A stretch of DNA of 44,473 nucleotides, from NCBI GenBank assembly GCA_002307235.1, contig DBTV01000023.1, forward strand, positions 1,357 through 45,829. Direction: 5' to 3'. Within the stretch, counting starts at the first letter, position 1, and every line of letters starts with the position of its first letter. Shown one piece after another: positions 25,402 through 34,491 of the stretch. The notes under the pieces are model-generated. The model saw only the letters and a program-made list of their open reading frames with translations, made no database searches and was not told where the DNA came from. Both the position numbers and the translations under genes were made by a program. Source of the stretch: Acidobacteriaceae bacterium UBA1307. GTDB lineage: Bacteria > Acidobacteriota > Terriglobia > Terriglobales > Acidobacteriaceae.

Positions 25402-26826
25402 TTACGCGTTGATGGCGAGGCCGTCGACGGCGCCATAGGCGTCGAGCAGGCTCTCGGCGAGGGTAGGATGCGCGTGGACGGCGTACTGCATGTCCTCGAC
25501 GGTGCCCTCGAGTTCGAGCACGGCCACGGCCTCTGCGATGATCTCCGTCGCCTGCGGTCCGAGAATGTGTACGCCGAGAATTTCGCCGTATTTCGCATCG
25601 GAGACGATCTTCACAAAGCCGTCGTGGCTGCCGAGGATCGTTGCCTTCGAGTTGCCCGCAAACGGGAACTTGCCGACCTTGACCTCGTAGCCCTTTTCCT
25701 TGGCCTGTGTCTCGGTGAGGCCGACGGAACCGATCTGCGGCTCGGTATAGGTGCAGCCGGGGATGCGGTCGTTGCGCAGCGGGCGATAGGGCTTGCCCGC
25801 GATTTTGGCGGCGGCGATCATGCCGCCCATCGCGCCGACGTGCGCCAGTTGCGGCGTGCCGAAGACGATGTCACCGACGGCGAAGACGCCCGGCTCATTG
25901 GTCTCCTGCGCCTCGTCGACCTTGATGCGTCCGCGCTCGACGAGCACGCGCGTCTTCTCGAGTCCGATGCCTTCGGTGCGCGCGGCGCGACCCACGGCGA
26001 CGAGCACCTTCTCGGCTTCCTTCTGCTGCGGGTTGCCGTTGGCGTCGGTCCAGCTCACGCGAACGCCGGTCTCGGTGCGCTCCACCTTTTCGACCTTTGC
26101 GCCGGTGTTCACGTCGATCTTTTTCTTCTTGTAAAGGCGCGTGATCTCCTTCGAGATCTCTTCATCCTCGACGGGCACGACGCGCGGCAGATATTCGACG
26201 ATGGTCACCTCGGCGTCGAAGCTTCGGAAGATCGACGCGAACTCCATGCCGACCGCGCCTGCGCCGATGACGATGAGCGATTTGGGCGCCTCGCTGAGCG
26301 AGAGAATCTCGATGTTGGTCAGAATGCGGTCGTCGGCGGTGAGGCCGGGCAACATCTTCGCGTCCGAGCCGGTGGCAAGAATCACGTTCTTCGTCTTCAC
26401 GGTCGAGGCCGTGCCCTCTTCGCCCGCCACGGCAACGGAATGAATGCCCGCTACTGCCGCGCCGGTGAGCGTGCCAGAGCCGCGTACCACGGTGATCTTG
26501 TGCTTCTTCATCAGAAACTCAAGACCCTTGGCGTGCTTGGTGATGATGCCGTTCTTGCGCTCAAGCACGGCGGCCCAGTTGAGCGTGGGCGTGCCGAGGT
26601 TCGCGATGCCAAACTCGGCGGCGTGCTTGAGATGGTCCCACAGTTCGGCGTTGAACAGCAGAGCCTTGGTCGGAATGCAGCCAACGTGCAGGCAGGTGCC
26701 GCCCAGCTTGGGCGTGCGCTCGATGAGGGCGACCTTTAGCCCGAACTCTGCCGCGCGGATGGCCGCCGTGTAACCGGCCGGGCCGCCGCCGATCACTGCC
26801 ACGTCATAGATCGTCTCTTCTGCCAT
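25402..26826 (-). CDS. lpdA: Dihydrolipoyl dehydrogenase (E3)
   Basis: FAD enzyme that reoxidises dihydrolipoyl groups with NAD+ in 2-oxoacid dehydrogenase and glycine-cleavage complexes. The 474-residue product has the FAD motif IGGGPAGYTAAIRA, the redox-active disulfide GGTCLHVGCIPTKAL, the NAD motif VIGAGAVGMEFASIF, and the C-terminal catalytic His-Glu pair in HAHPTLAESL. The usual Asn and Ser after the two Cys are replaced by His and Thr, which is conservative. ATG 26826 follows GGAG by about 9 bases; a 96-residue upstream extension lacks similarity. No E1/E2 gene is adjacent, though lipA and gcvT occur elsewhere in this window. Confidence 0.95.
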   Translation of the reverse strand: MAEETIYDVAVIGGGPAGYTAAIRAAEFGLKVALIERTPKLGGTCLHVGCIPTKALLFNAELWDHLKHAAEFGIANLGTPTLNWAAVLERKNGIITKHAKGLEFLMKKHKITVVRGSGTLTGAAVAGIHSVAVAGEEGTASTVKTKNVILATGSDAKMLPGLTADDRILTNIEILSLSEAPKSLIVIGAGAVGMEFASIFRSFDAEVTIVEYLPRVVPVEDEEISKEITRLYKKKKIDVNTGAKVEKVERTETGVRVSWTDANGNPQQKEAEKVLVAVGRAARTEGIGLEKTRVLVERGRIKVDEAQETNEPGVFAVGDIVFGTPQLAHVGAMGGMIAAAKIAGKPYRPLRNDRIPGCTYTEPQIGSVGLTETQAKEKGYEVKVGKFPFAGNSKATILGSHDGFVKIVSDAKYGEILGVHILGPQATEIIAEAVAVLELEGTVEDMQYAVHAHPTLAESLLDAYGAVDGLAINA

Positions 26827-26956
26827 GCGAAACACTCCATTCTCTGCGCGTTCGCACTCTCGGGCACAAACGCGATCTACACTCTCCAGTTTAAATCCCT
26901 CCAGGACGCATTCCCCGCCTGCGTGCGGCGAGGTTGTTCCGTTTGCATGGCGGGGA

Positions 26957-27988
26957 TCAGTCCGTGATGCGTTGCGCCTGAATGAGTGCCGCTGCCGTGG
27001 CGAAGCTCGTTGCGGTGTTGCCGAAGTCCTCGATCCAGTGCACCGCGGGCTCGCGGCGAAACCAGGTGAGCTGCCGCTTCGAGTAGTTGCGATGGCCCTG
27101 CTGCGCGGCGGCAACGGCCTCGGCCTCGCTCATCGTGCCGTCGATCACGGCGAGGGCCTGCCGGTAGCCAAGCGCATCGAGCGCCTTCACTCGGCCGTAG
27201 CGTGCGAGCAAGCCACGCGTCTCTTCGACGAGTCCATCCGAGAACATCTGCGCGCAACGCGCATTGAGCCGCTCGTAGAGCGCCGCACGCGGCGGGTTCA
27301 GCCCGATGCGCAGCAGGCGGAATCCGGTGAGCGGGTCTTTGCCCTCGCGCTCAAGAATCAGCGAGAAGGGCCGGTGCGTGGTCAGGCAGACCTCAATGGC
27401 GCGAATCAGCTTGGGCGCGTCGTTGGCATGAATGCGCTCGGCCGAAACGGGGTCGAGTTTTTTGAGGATGCGATGCAGCCAGTTGTTTTCTCGTTGTTCG
27501 TGCGCCGTCTGGAGTCGTGCGCGTAACGCTTCATCGCGCTGCGGGCCGTCGAAGAGCCCGTCGGTGAGCGCGCGCAGATAGAGTCCGGTGCCGCCGGTGA
27601 CGATGGGCAGAGCGCCGCGCGCGGCAATGCGCTCGAGCGCGGCGCGACCATCGCGGCAGTAGTCACCGGCCGTATAGGGAACGTCGAGCGTGGCCACGTC
27701 GATCAGGTGATGCGGCAGGAGGGCGCGCTCGGCAAGGCTGGGTTTGGCCGAACCAATCTCCATGCCGCGATAGACAGCCACCGAATCGCAACTGACGATT
27801 TCGCCGGAAAATTTTTGCCCGAGCGCAAGTGACAGCGCCGTTTTTCCGCTGCCCGTAGGGCCAAGGAGAAGGACGGCGAGCGGCGACCGGCTTTTATCCC
27901 AAAGACCGTCGCGCGCAGCGTCTAGGGGAGCCAGCCGTGCGGCGGAAAGATCCAGTGCGGGTTGGTGTGTTGCAGTGTCCACAGGCAT
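26957..27988 (-). CDS. miaA: tRNA dimethylallyltransferase
   Basis: Adds a dimethylallyl group to A37 of tRNAs that read codons starting with U. The 343-residue product carries the P-loop LLLGPTGSGKTALSLAL, EIVSCDSVAVYRGMEIGSAKP (substrate-binding Asp-Ser), GGTGLYLRAL, and C-terminal ALGYRQAL and RNYSKRQLTWFRRE, all typical. ATG 27988 is the only standard start upstream of the P-loop; it gives about 35 extra N-terminal residues and overlaps the preceding small membrane-protein gene by 67 bases. No ribosome site is obvious, so translation may depend on coupling to that gene. Confidence 0.94.
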   Translation of the reverse strand: MPVDTATHQPALDLSAARLAPLDAARDGLWDKSRSPLAVLLLGPTGSGKTALSLALGQKFSGEIVSCDSVAVYRGMEIGSAKPSLAERALLPHHLIDVATLDVPYTAGDYCRDGRAALERIAARGALPIVTGGTGLYLRALTDGLFDGPQRDEALRARLQTAHEQRENNWLHRILKKLDPVSAERIHANDAPKLIRAIEVCLTTHRPFSLILEREGKDPLTGFRLLRIGLNPPRAALYERLNARCAQMFSDGLVEETRGLLARYGRVKALDALGYRQALAVIDGTMSEAEAVAAAQQGHRNYSKRQLTWFRREPAVHWIEDFGNTATSFATAAALIQAQRITD

Positions 27989-28110
27989 ACGAGGGCGGCG
28001 ACGATCAGCAGACCGAAGATCTGGTTGCGACGAAAATTCTGCCGCAACCGCACGCGCCGCCGGGTCTCGGCGACCTGTTCGAGATATGGCTTGATGCGAC
28101 GCGTCACCAT
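27922..28110 (-). CDS. Small single-pass membrane protein overlapping miaA
   Basis: A 62-residue protein: a basic N-terminal part (VTRRIKPYLEQVAETRRRVRLRQ), one membrane helix (IFGLLIVAALVCLWTL) and a short aromatic, Pro-rich tail ending FPPHGWLP. The arrangement suggests a helix with a basic cytoplasmic side. It overlaps the 5' end of miaA by 67 bases in another frame. Function unknown. The composition is protein-like and the ORF starts at a clear ATG, but with no family known to me it could still be chance. Confidence 0.55.
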   Translation of the reverse strand: MVTRRIKPYLEQVAETRRRVRLRQNFRRNQIFGLLIVAALVCLWTLQHTNPHWIFPPHGWLP

Positions 28111-28199
28111 CGTGCCCCTCGACTGTGGCTTGTCTCCGCACAAACGAAGATAGCATGCAGTCGGTCGAATCAGGAAAGGGGGCCGGGGCTTAGGTTTGC

Positions 28200-29135
28200 T
28201 TATCGGGCGAAGTTCGACGGTTCCGGGCGAATGGTCTGATAGACAAACTCCGGGCTCTTGACCGGTTCCTTGCTGGACTTGACGTCTTTGCGCAAGGCAG
28301 TCTTGTTGCCGTACGAGATGGTCTTCCAGATGGAGTTGTCCCAACGGCGCAGAACGCTCGAGAGAAGAAGATTGAAGTCGGAGGCAAAGGTCGCCTGTGC
28401 CATATAGTCGATGTCCAACTGCAACTTTGCCGGAAGAACGACAGAGTGGTAGTAGGTGTTCAGCATCTCTTTGGGAACATCGGCCAAAAACTTTTCTTCG
28501 CGGGCAAATGCGACCGTGGCGGCACCAGTAATGCCCGGACGGCAGGCAAAACGAGGCATCTCGTCGCAGTGTTCCGGCAGCTTCGGACGTGGCCCCACCA
28601 GGCTCATGTCGCCGAGCAGAACGTTGAATAGCTGCGGCAACTCGTCGATCTTCCAGCGGCGCAAAAAAGGACCTACCAGCGTAAAACGCTGGTTGTCAGC
28701 CGTTGTGACGGCATTTTTGGCTCGCTGCGTGTTGTGGTGCGCCATGGTGCGGAACTTGAGAATGGGAAAGGTTTTTCCAAAACGGCCGACCCGGCGCTGG
28801 ATAAACAGAACTGGTCCACGTGAGGTCAAGCGCACCGCGGCTCCGACCACCAACAAGACCGGAAGCAGGACCGGGAGTGAAATCAAGACACAACCACAGT
28901 CAAAAATGCGCTTTGCCGCGGATTGAGACCACGCGCTAAGCCGCTCGTCATTCATGGTGAAAGACGTCGTGCTCACTGGTCGCTTTAAGGACACGTCCTC
29001 TGCATGGAGGGGAACAGGATGTTTTTCATCTCGAACAGCGGCGAATACACTTGGTCCCGTATGCAGATTGTGTTTCCCTACTTCATTCGAGTCAACAGTC
29101 CAGTAATTCAAGAAAGTCCTCGATAAAAATGACAT
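28200..29135 (-). CDS. Bacterial sugar transferase (undecaprenyl-phosphate sugar-1-phosphate transferase, WcaJ/ExoY type)
   Basis: Starts lipid-linked exopolysaccharide or O-antigen repeats by moving a sugar 1-phosphate to undecaprenyl phosphate. Seen: the family start AAKRIFDCGCVLISLPVLLPVLL (~residue 73, a re-entrant membrane helix), GPVLFIQRRVGRFGKTFPILKFRTM, LRRWKIDELPQLFNVLLGDMSLVGPRP (the KxDExPQ and SxVGPRP signatures) and RPGITG. The ~60 residues before the homologous part are polar and variable; ATG 29135 and ATG 28955 are both possible, neither with a good ribosome site. A candidate sigma-54 promoter lies ~90 bases upstream. The last ~60 residues are a polar tail beyond the usual family end. 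Confidence 0.92.
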   Translation of the reverse strand: MSFLSRTFLNYWTVDSNEVGKHNLHTGPSVFAAVRDEKHPVPLHAEDVSLKRPVSTTSFTMNDERLSAWSQSAAKRIFDCGCVLISLPVLLPVLLVVGAAVRLTSRGPVLFIQRRVGRFGKTFPILKFRTMAHHNTQRAKNAVTTADNQRFTLVGPFLRRWKIDELPQLFNVLLGDMSLVGPRPKLPEHCDEMPRFACRPGITGAATVAFAREEKFLADVPKEMLNTYYHSVVLPAKLQLDIDYMAQATFASDFNLLLSSVLRRWDNSIWKTISYGNKTALRKDVKSSKEPVKSPEFVYQTIRPEPSNFAR

Positions 29136-29680
29136 TGGTGTCAGATATCACCCTGCGTGGCGCAAGGCTGGCCCGTTACCTGACATGCTACTGACTTCCT
29201 TATCGACCAAACGCCAGAAACAAACAAAACATGTGCCACCCTGAGGAGCGCCACATTTACTTAGACACTCAATGTGCACATTTGTTTCTGCCGCAATTAT
29301 AGCCCTGCGTCTATTATTGCGCCGAAGGAATCGTAAAGATAAAAGTAAGATTTTGGTTATTTGCGGAACCGGCTAAAAAATGGTAATCCCGCTTTTCTGG
29401 AGGACGTGACCTCATGTAAGACATTTATTTTCTAGACTTTCATTCTATAAATTCAAGTTCCAACTTTTTTGCCGACAGACTCCATAATCAACTTTGTATT
29501 CACAAGGATGTAACTAACTCATCACGTGCAAATATGGGAATCTTGGTTTTATTTTGGACACGAAGAAGATGAAGGAGTGTCCGAAATAAAAGCAAAGATC
29601 AACATGGCTCTGTTTGGCATGACCGGAAGAAAGGCGGAATCCGTCCTGGACATGCTCTATTTTTTTATCGCAGCGCGAGG
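29136..29680. other. 545-base AT-rich gap between the sugar transferase and folP
   Basis: This low-GC stretch holds no credible gene. Reading frames across it are short or shadows of folP. It should contain the minus-strand promoter of the sugar transferase, including the sigma-54-like site at 29223-29238. The base composition differs sharply from flanking DNA and may mark an old insertion or a regulatory region. Confidence 0.5.
29223..29238 (-). promoter_or_regulatory. Candidate sigma-54 (-24/-12) promoter for the sugar transferase
   Basis: On the minus strand TGGCAC-A-TGTT-TTGT matches the TGGCAC-N5-TTGC layout with the correct GG-to-G spacing. The -12 C is T here. A transcript would begin near 29212, about 77 bases before the ATG. 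Confidence 0.4.
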
Positions 29681-30619
29681 TCAGTCTCGTGCCTGAGAGC
29701 GGTTGGCGTGTCGGAGAATCGCATCGGCGACGCAGGCGGCTTCGACCGCGGGCCGCACTGCATGCACGCGCACAATCGAGGCTCCGTGCAGAATCGCGGC
29801 AACCAGCGCAGCCAGGCTTGCATTCTCGCGTTCGGCGGCGGGTGCGTCCTGCCCATCGTGGAGCGGCGTCAGCGCGTGACCCAAAAATGACTTGCGGCTG
29901 AGTCCGGTGAGCAATGGGCAACCGAGCGCAAGCAACTCTTGCTGTCGCGCGAGCAGAGCAAAATTTTCATCGAAGCGTTTGCCGAATCCGTAGCAGGGGT
30001 CGAGAACGATTTTTTCCTGATGGAGTCCGGCCTGTGCTGCAATGCTCAGACTCCCCGCGAGTCCATCGTGTACCACGCGCATCACGGCATCGTCATCGAG
30101 CGCCGGTTGCGCGGCCCACTCCTCGGGCAGCCCGCGCGTGTGGCCGACAATGACGCCTGCCTGAAACTCCGCGCAGACGGCGGCCATCTCCGCGTCCCAG
30201 AAAAATCCGCTCACATCGTTGATGATCGCCGCGCCCGCCTTGAGCGCCGCGCGTGCCGTCGCCGCCTTGTAGGTGTCAACGGAAATCACCGCCTGTGGCC
30301 GCTCCTTCAGAATGCCTTCGAGCACGGGCAGCAGCCGTGCCTGTTCTGCATCGGCACTCACCACCGGATCGGCGCCACCGGCCTGCGAGCCGGGTCGCGT
30401 ACTCTCCGCGCCAAGGTCGAGAATCGCCGCGCCTGCGTCGAGTGCATCGAGCGCATGGGCCACGGCTTTTTTCGTCGAAAAAAACGCGCCGCCGTCACTG
30501 AATGAATCCGGTGTGATGTTGACGATGGCCATGATGCGCGTGCGTGCGCCGAGCGCAAGCGTGCGGCCGGGCAATGGCCAGATTTTTTCTTCTCGATTTT
30601 TTTCCGTGCGCAAGCTCAT
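29681..30619 (-). CDS. folP: Dihydropteroate synthase
   Basis: Condenses 6-hydroxymethyl-dihydropterin pyrophosphate with p-aminobenzoate in folate synthesis; target of sulfonamides. The 312-residue TIM barrel has IMAIVNITPDSFSDGG (first signature), LDLGAESTRPGS, VISVDTYKAATARAAL, GAAIINDVSGF, LDPCYGFGKRFDENFALL and the GLSRKSFLG loop, in order. The C-terminal GASIVRVHAV contains the conserved RVH. A ~28-residue N-terminal extension precedes the barrel; ATG 30619 is used. Divergent from dacB with 154 bases between. No other folate gene is next to it. Confidence 0.96.
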   Translation of the reverse strand: MSLRTEKNREEKIWPLPGRTLALGARTRIMAIVNITPDSFSDGGAFFSTKKAVAHALDALDAGAAILDLGAESTRPGSQAGGADPVVSADAEQARLLPVLEGILKERPQAVISVDTYKAATARAALKAGAAIINDVSGFFWDAEMAAVCAEFQAGVIVGHTRGLPEEWAAQPALDDDAVMRVVHDGLAGSLSIAAQAGLHQEKIVLDPCYGFGKRFDENFALLARQQELLALGCPLLTGLSRKSFLGHALTPLHDGQDAPAAERENASLAALVAAILHGASIVRVHAVRPAVEAACVADAILRHANRSQARD

Positions 30620-30773
30620 CTGTCTTCACCGGGCGGTCTGCGTGCGACCCATCTTCTTTCCATCCTACGACCTTCGGATTGCGCTTCAATCCAACCATTT
30701 TCCTCGAAAAAAAAGACCCTTGAGTGAATCGCCTCTGGGGACAGCAATTCGGATTTTGCTTTAGACTCCCTGC

Positions 30774-32330
30774 ATGAAGTTTTTTCCTCGCTGCCTTCTG
30801 GTCGTTCTTCTCTTTTGCGCGGTCGCTGGCGCGCAGACCTCCCTCGATGCGCGCATTGCCGCGATCGTTGCCGATCCGGCCGTGGCCCATGCGAGCTTCG
30901 GCATCAGCGTGACGGCGCTCGATGGAAAACAGATCTATGGCCTGAACGAGGGGAAACTTTTTACCCCGGCCTCGAATGCCAAGCTGGCCACCACCGCCGC
31001 GGCCTTCGCGCTGTTGCCGGTCGATACGCTGCGCTGGAAGACGAAGGTCGTTACTGCGGGCAAGCTCGATGCGGAAGGCGTACTGCATGGTGATCTTGAA
31101 ATTTTCGGCGTGGGCGACCCGACGCTGAACACGCGCGCTTATCCCTACCAGCCGCCGCAGCCGCTTGCCCCCGGTGCGGAACCGGCTCCCGCGCCCGACC
31201 CGCTCACGCCGCTCGACGCGCTGGCCGAGCAGGTGGCCAAGGCGGGCGTGCGCACGGTCGAAGGCAATGTGATTGGCGATGACAGCTTCTATCTCGATGA
31301 GCGTTACGGCTCCGGCTGGAGCTGGGATGATGCGGTCTGGTCCGATGGCGCCCCCGTCTCCGCACTCAGTTACAACGACAACGTGATCGGTCTTGCGATT
31401 CATCCCGATCCGGACAACGCCGCGACGATCGTGGCCACGTGGTCGCCGATGGTCGATCTATACACGCTCGACAACGCGATGACGCCGGCGGCCGAGGCGC
31501 ATCCAGGGCTGGCGCGTGCGCCCGGGTCGCTTTTGGTGCGCACCTGGGGCAGCTTCGGCGCAAAGGGCTTTCGCGCCAATCTTGCCGTCGACGATGCGGC
31601 AGAGTTTACCGCGAAGGCCTTTGTCGAAGCACTGCGTCTGCGCGGTGTTGTTGTGAAAGGCGCTGCCGAGTCGCGCCATAAACTCACGGGCAGTACGCAG
31701 AATTTTTCTGAGGAACGAGAGAAGAAACTCAAGCTCGTTCGTGCGCAGAGTGATGTGATCGAAGCGCCGCTTGCGGGTCGCACGGTGCTGGCCTCACGCA
31801 CCTCGCCTGTTCTGCGGGACGATCTGGTATTGACCAACAAGATCAGTCACAATCTGCATGCAGAACTCACGTTGCGCCTGCTCGGCAAGCTCGAAGCCGA
31901 GGAGGGAAGCTTTGCCGAAGGCACGCGCGTGGTGCGGCAGTTTCTGGTGGACGCAGGCATCGATGACAATGATTTTTATTTCTACGATGGCTCGGGAATG
32001 AGCCCGAATGATCGCATTGCGCCGCGTGCGGTGACGCACCTGCTGACCTATGCCGCAGCGCAGAGCTGGGGTTCATCGTGGCGTGCAACCTTGCCGGTCG
32101 CGGGTGTGGACGGTACGCTGCGCAAGCGCTTTGCCGCATCGCCGCTCAAGGAAAAACTCTGGGCCAAGACCGGCACGCTCGATGAAACCAATGCGCTCTC
32201 CGGCTATCTTGCGGCGGCCAGCGGCAAGACGCTCGCCTTTTCGATTCTCGTCAATGGTCACCGGCCCGACAGCGATGCGGAGCTCAAGGCCATCGATCGC
32301 ATCGTTGAAGTGATCGCCGCAGCGAACTAA
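30774..32330 (+). CDS. dacB: D-alanyl-D-alanine carboxypeptidase/endopeptidase (PBP4, family S13)
   Basis: Periplasmic penicillin-binding protein that trims peptidoglycan peptides. The 518-residue product begins with a signal peptide (FFPRCLLVVLLFCAVAGAQT, probable cleavage after AGA). Catalytic motifs: SNAK with the nucleophile Ser in TPASNAKLATT, SHN in ISHNLHAEL, and KTGT in WAKTGTLDETNALSGY. Between the first two motifs lies the long family-specific insert, giving the usual DacB length. ATG 30774. The end overlaps the opposite-strand GT2 gene by four bases. Confidence 0.95.
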   Translation: MKFFPRCLLVVLLFCAVAGAQTSLDARIAAIVADPAVAHASFGISVTALDGKQIYGLNEGKLFTPASNAKLATTAAAFALLPVDTLRWKTKVVTAGKLDAEGVLHGDLEIFGVGDPTLNTRAYPYQPPQPLAPGAEPAPAPDPLTPLDALAEQVAKAGVRTVEGNVIGDDSFYLDERYGSGWSWDDAVWSDGAPVSALSYNDNVIGLAIHPDPDNAATIVATWSPMVDLYTLDNAMTPAAEAHPGLARAPGSLLVRTWGSFGAKGFRANLAVDDAAEFTAKAFVEALRLRGVVVKGAAESRHKLTGSTQNFSEEREKKLKLVRAQSDVIEAPLAGRTVLASRTSPVLRDDLVLTNKISHNLHAELTLRLLGKLEAEEGSFAEGTRVVRQFLVDAGIDDNDFYFYDGSGMSPNDRIAPRAVTHLLTYAAAQSWGSSWRATLPVAGVDGTLRKRFAASPLKEKLWAKTGTLDETNALSGYLAAASGKTLAFSILVNGHRPDSDAELKAIDRIVEVIAAAN

Positions 32331-33367
32331 CTTTTCTCTCTCGCGATAGGCATCTGCGGAAAGAGCGGCCGCAGGCGCAGAAGAAAAATCTTCAAAAAAT
32401 CCTTGGCGCGATAGCGCATCCGGTCGCACCAGCGCAGCCACGGAGCCAGTCCATGCTCGGCCTGCCAGATGCGCCATTGCACGCATGGGGAGCGGCTCAG
32501 GCGCAACAGTGCGTCTTTCAGCTCCGCGCGTTCTTCTGCGGAAAAATGCGGCGCGTCCATCGCCTCAGCGTAGATCATGGCGCGCGTGCGCATGGCGCGT
32601 CGCAGTGGGTGCAGGCTCCAGCCGCGTTGCGTATACGCAGGCATCAGCAGTGACTGATACAGCTCCACGCTCTCGCGTACGTCGGGAATTTTGCGCGTGG
32701 CGCGCACACCTGCGGCGTCATCCCAGGATCGATAGTTGGCCAGCGTGCGCGGCGCATACACGTTGCCCCAACCGGCCAGCGTCAGGCGCACGATCAGGTG
32801 CCAGTCCTCGCAGGCGCGCCAGTCAAGCGTCGGCCGATAGTAGTCCACCTGCCGCAGAGCTTCGGCGCGATAAAGAATGCAGTTGGCCGCAACGCGATAG
32901 CCGGACGAGCCCGCGCGCAGCGCCTCGTCGGCGGACTCGTACTCTTCTGTGCGCGCCAGTCGCCGCGTGCGTTGTTGCACGCCGTGGATGTCCATCTCGG
33001 CAACGTTGCAGTGCGCGTAGCCTGCGTCGGAGTGCTTCTCCATCAACGCGGCGAGCGTGGCAACATACTCCGGTTCGAGCCGGTCATCGGAATCAAGCCG
33101 CACGATAAGATCGGTGCGCGGCCGCGCCAGCAGCCAACTTAGATTTCCCGGCAGGCCAAGATTCACCGGCTGGTGAAAGACATGCAGTTGCGGATGCTCT
33201 TCGTGCAGCGCGTGCAAAATCTCCGGCGTCTCGTCGGTACTCGCATCATCAGAGATCCAGATTTCTTCAATCGGATAACTCTGCGCCAGCGCCGAGGTCA
33301 CCGCGCCGCGCAGGTAGCGCGCCTGATTGTAGGTGCCAATGCAGATCGCCGCCGAGAGCCGGGCCAT
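32327..33367 (-). CDS. Family 2 glycosyltransferase
   Basis: A 346-residue GT-A enzyme: AAICIGTYNQARYLRGAVTSAL at the nucleotide-sugar site, IWISDDASTDETPEIL, and RLDSDDRL holding the DxD-type motif, then the CEDWHLIVRLTLAG acceptor-side motif (ED) of this family. The C-terminal ~90 residues are basic and amphipathic. It lies 78 bases downstream of the polysaccharide deacetylase in the same direction and may be co-transcribed; GAAGGAGAAACGC precedes its ATG. Sugar and acceptor cannot be told. Confidence 0.88.
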   Translation of the reverse strand: MARLSAAICIGTYNQARYLRGAVTSALAQSYPIEEIWISDDASTDETPEILHALHEEHPQLHVFHQPVNLGLPGNLSWLLARPRTDLIVRLDSDDRLEPEYVATLAALMEKHSDAGYAHCNVAEMDIHGVQQRTRRLARTEEYESADEALRAGSSGYRVAANCILYRAEALRQVDYYRPTLDWRACEDWHLIVRLTLAGWGNVYAPRTLANYRSWDDAAGVRATRKIPDVRESVELYQSLLMPAYTQRGWSLHPLRRAMRTRAMIYAEAMDAPHFSAEERAELKDALLRLSRSPCVQWRIWQAEHGLAPWLRWCDRMRYRAKDFLKIFLLRLRPLFPQMPIAREKS

Positions 33368-33445
33368 TGCGTTTCTCCTTCCGCGCGTCTTTGTTTTTGA
33401 AGGGAAGGAGAATTATAGCGCGGGTTCTCGCGCGCGGCGTGAATC

Positions 33446-34384
33446 TTATTTGCAGATGCTTTCGAGTTTTTCTTTTGGTTGCGGGGTGAATTTGGGATAC
33501 GGCAGGTGGCGCGCATCCATGAACAGGTCGGGCATGGTTCCGTTGTAATCCTCCGTCTTGGCGGGTGTTTGCGCGTAGGCCGGATCGCTTTCCACCTCGG
33601 CCAGCGCGGCAAAGTGGAAACCCTCGCCCTGAAGTTGCGCAATCAACTCCGGCAGCATGTGCGTGGTGAAGGCCGTCGCGTGCAGCAGCAGCACGTTGGG
33701 AATCTCGTGGCCAAAGGCGAGTCTTTCTTCTTCGCGGCCAAGTCGCACGAACTCCTTCGCGTTGTCCAGATAGCTGTCATGCAGCCACTGCAAACTCGCG
33801 GCATCGTTCTTCGCCAGGCAGCGGCCGTAGGCATTGTTCCAGGCCCAGTCCTCAAAGTCGAGCGTCACCTCGGCCACGCGATAGTGATGCGCAAAGAGCC
33901 ACTGGCGCACGGCGTCGTACTTTGCGGCTGTCTCACCCTCGTCGAGATACGGATAGCGGAACCAGCGCCAGTCATGCAGTTGGCCGTACTGCGCAAGCGG
34001 TGCCTCATTCTTTTCGAGTTCGTCGATGTACTCTGCCGTCGTCACCTCCCTCAGCGAAGGATGCGTCCACGTATGGCTGCCGATGTTCATTCCCGCATCG
34101 AGCCAGATGCGCATCGCCTGCTCGGCGTCCGGGTCTCCGGCGATCTTCGAGCCAATCACGAAGGCATAGGTGCCCTCCATGTGCGCGGCCTTCAGCTTCG
34201 CCACAAGCTCCGTCGCGACCTTGGTGCGATTCATGCCCGGCGGCAGATTTCCGGCCACTGGCAGATCGTCGAAGGTCAGCGCCACCACCGGATGCGCGTC
34301 GAGTTTTTTCTGCTCTTCGGTTTGCGCCGTTGCGGTTGCAACCAGACTCAGCGAGAGAAGCGTGGCCAGAAAAAAAGTCTTCAT
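33446..34384 (-). CDS. Secreted polysaccharide deacetylase (NodB/CE4 domain)
   Basis: A 312-residue exported protein with an N-terminal signal peptide (FFLATLLSLSLVATATAQ). The NodB motifs are visible: TFDDLP (catalytic Asp and metal Asp), SHTWTHPSL (metal His pair), RYPYLDEG (motif 3) and LLHATAF (motif 5). It could remove acetyl groups from peptidoglycan or another glycan. The distance between the motifs is slightly larger than in minimal NodB domains. ATG 34384; divergent from lipA with 107 bases between. Confidence 0.9.
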   Translation of the reverse strand: MKTFFLATLLSLSLVATATAQTEEQKKLDAHPVVALTFDDLPVAGNLPPGMNRTKVATELVAKLKAAHMEGTYAFVIGSKIAGDPDAEQAMRIWLDAGMNIGSHTWTHPSLREVTTAEYIDELEKNEAPLAQYGQLHDWRWFRYPYLDEGETAAKYDAVRQWLFAHHYRVAEVTLDFEDWAWNNAYGRCLAKNDAASLQWLHDSYLDNAKEFVRLGREEERLAFGHEIPNVLLLHATAFTTHMLPELIAQLQGEGFHFAALAEVESDPAYAQTPAKTEDYNGTMPDLFMDARHLPYPKFTPQPKEKLESICK

Positions 34385-34491
34385 AACGGATTGATCCTAT
34401 CGCATACGTGGTGTGGTTTCACGCGCCTCTGATTCCACGTCGGTTACGCACGTGCCACGCTTGCGTGCCCGCTTCCCGGTAGAATAAAGCC

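Noticed and set aside
29514..29921. 135-codon minus-strand frame in the gap before folP
   Set aside because: Out-of-frame reading of the folP 3' end with Arg/Cys-rich composition; no ribosome site.
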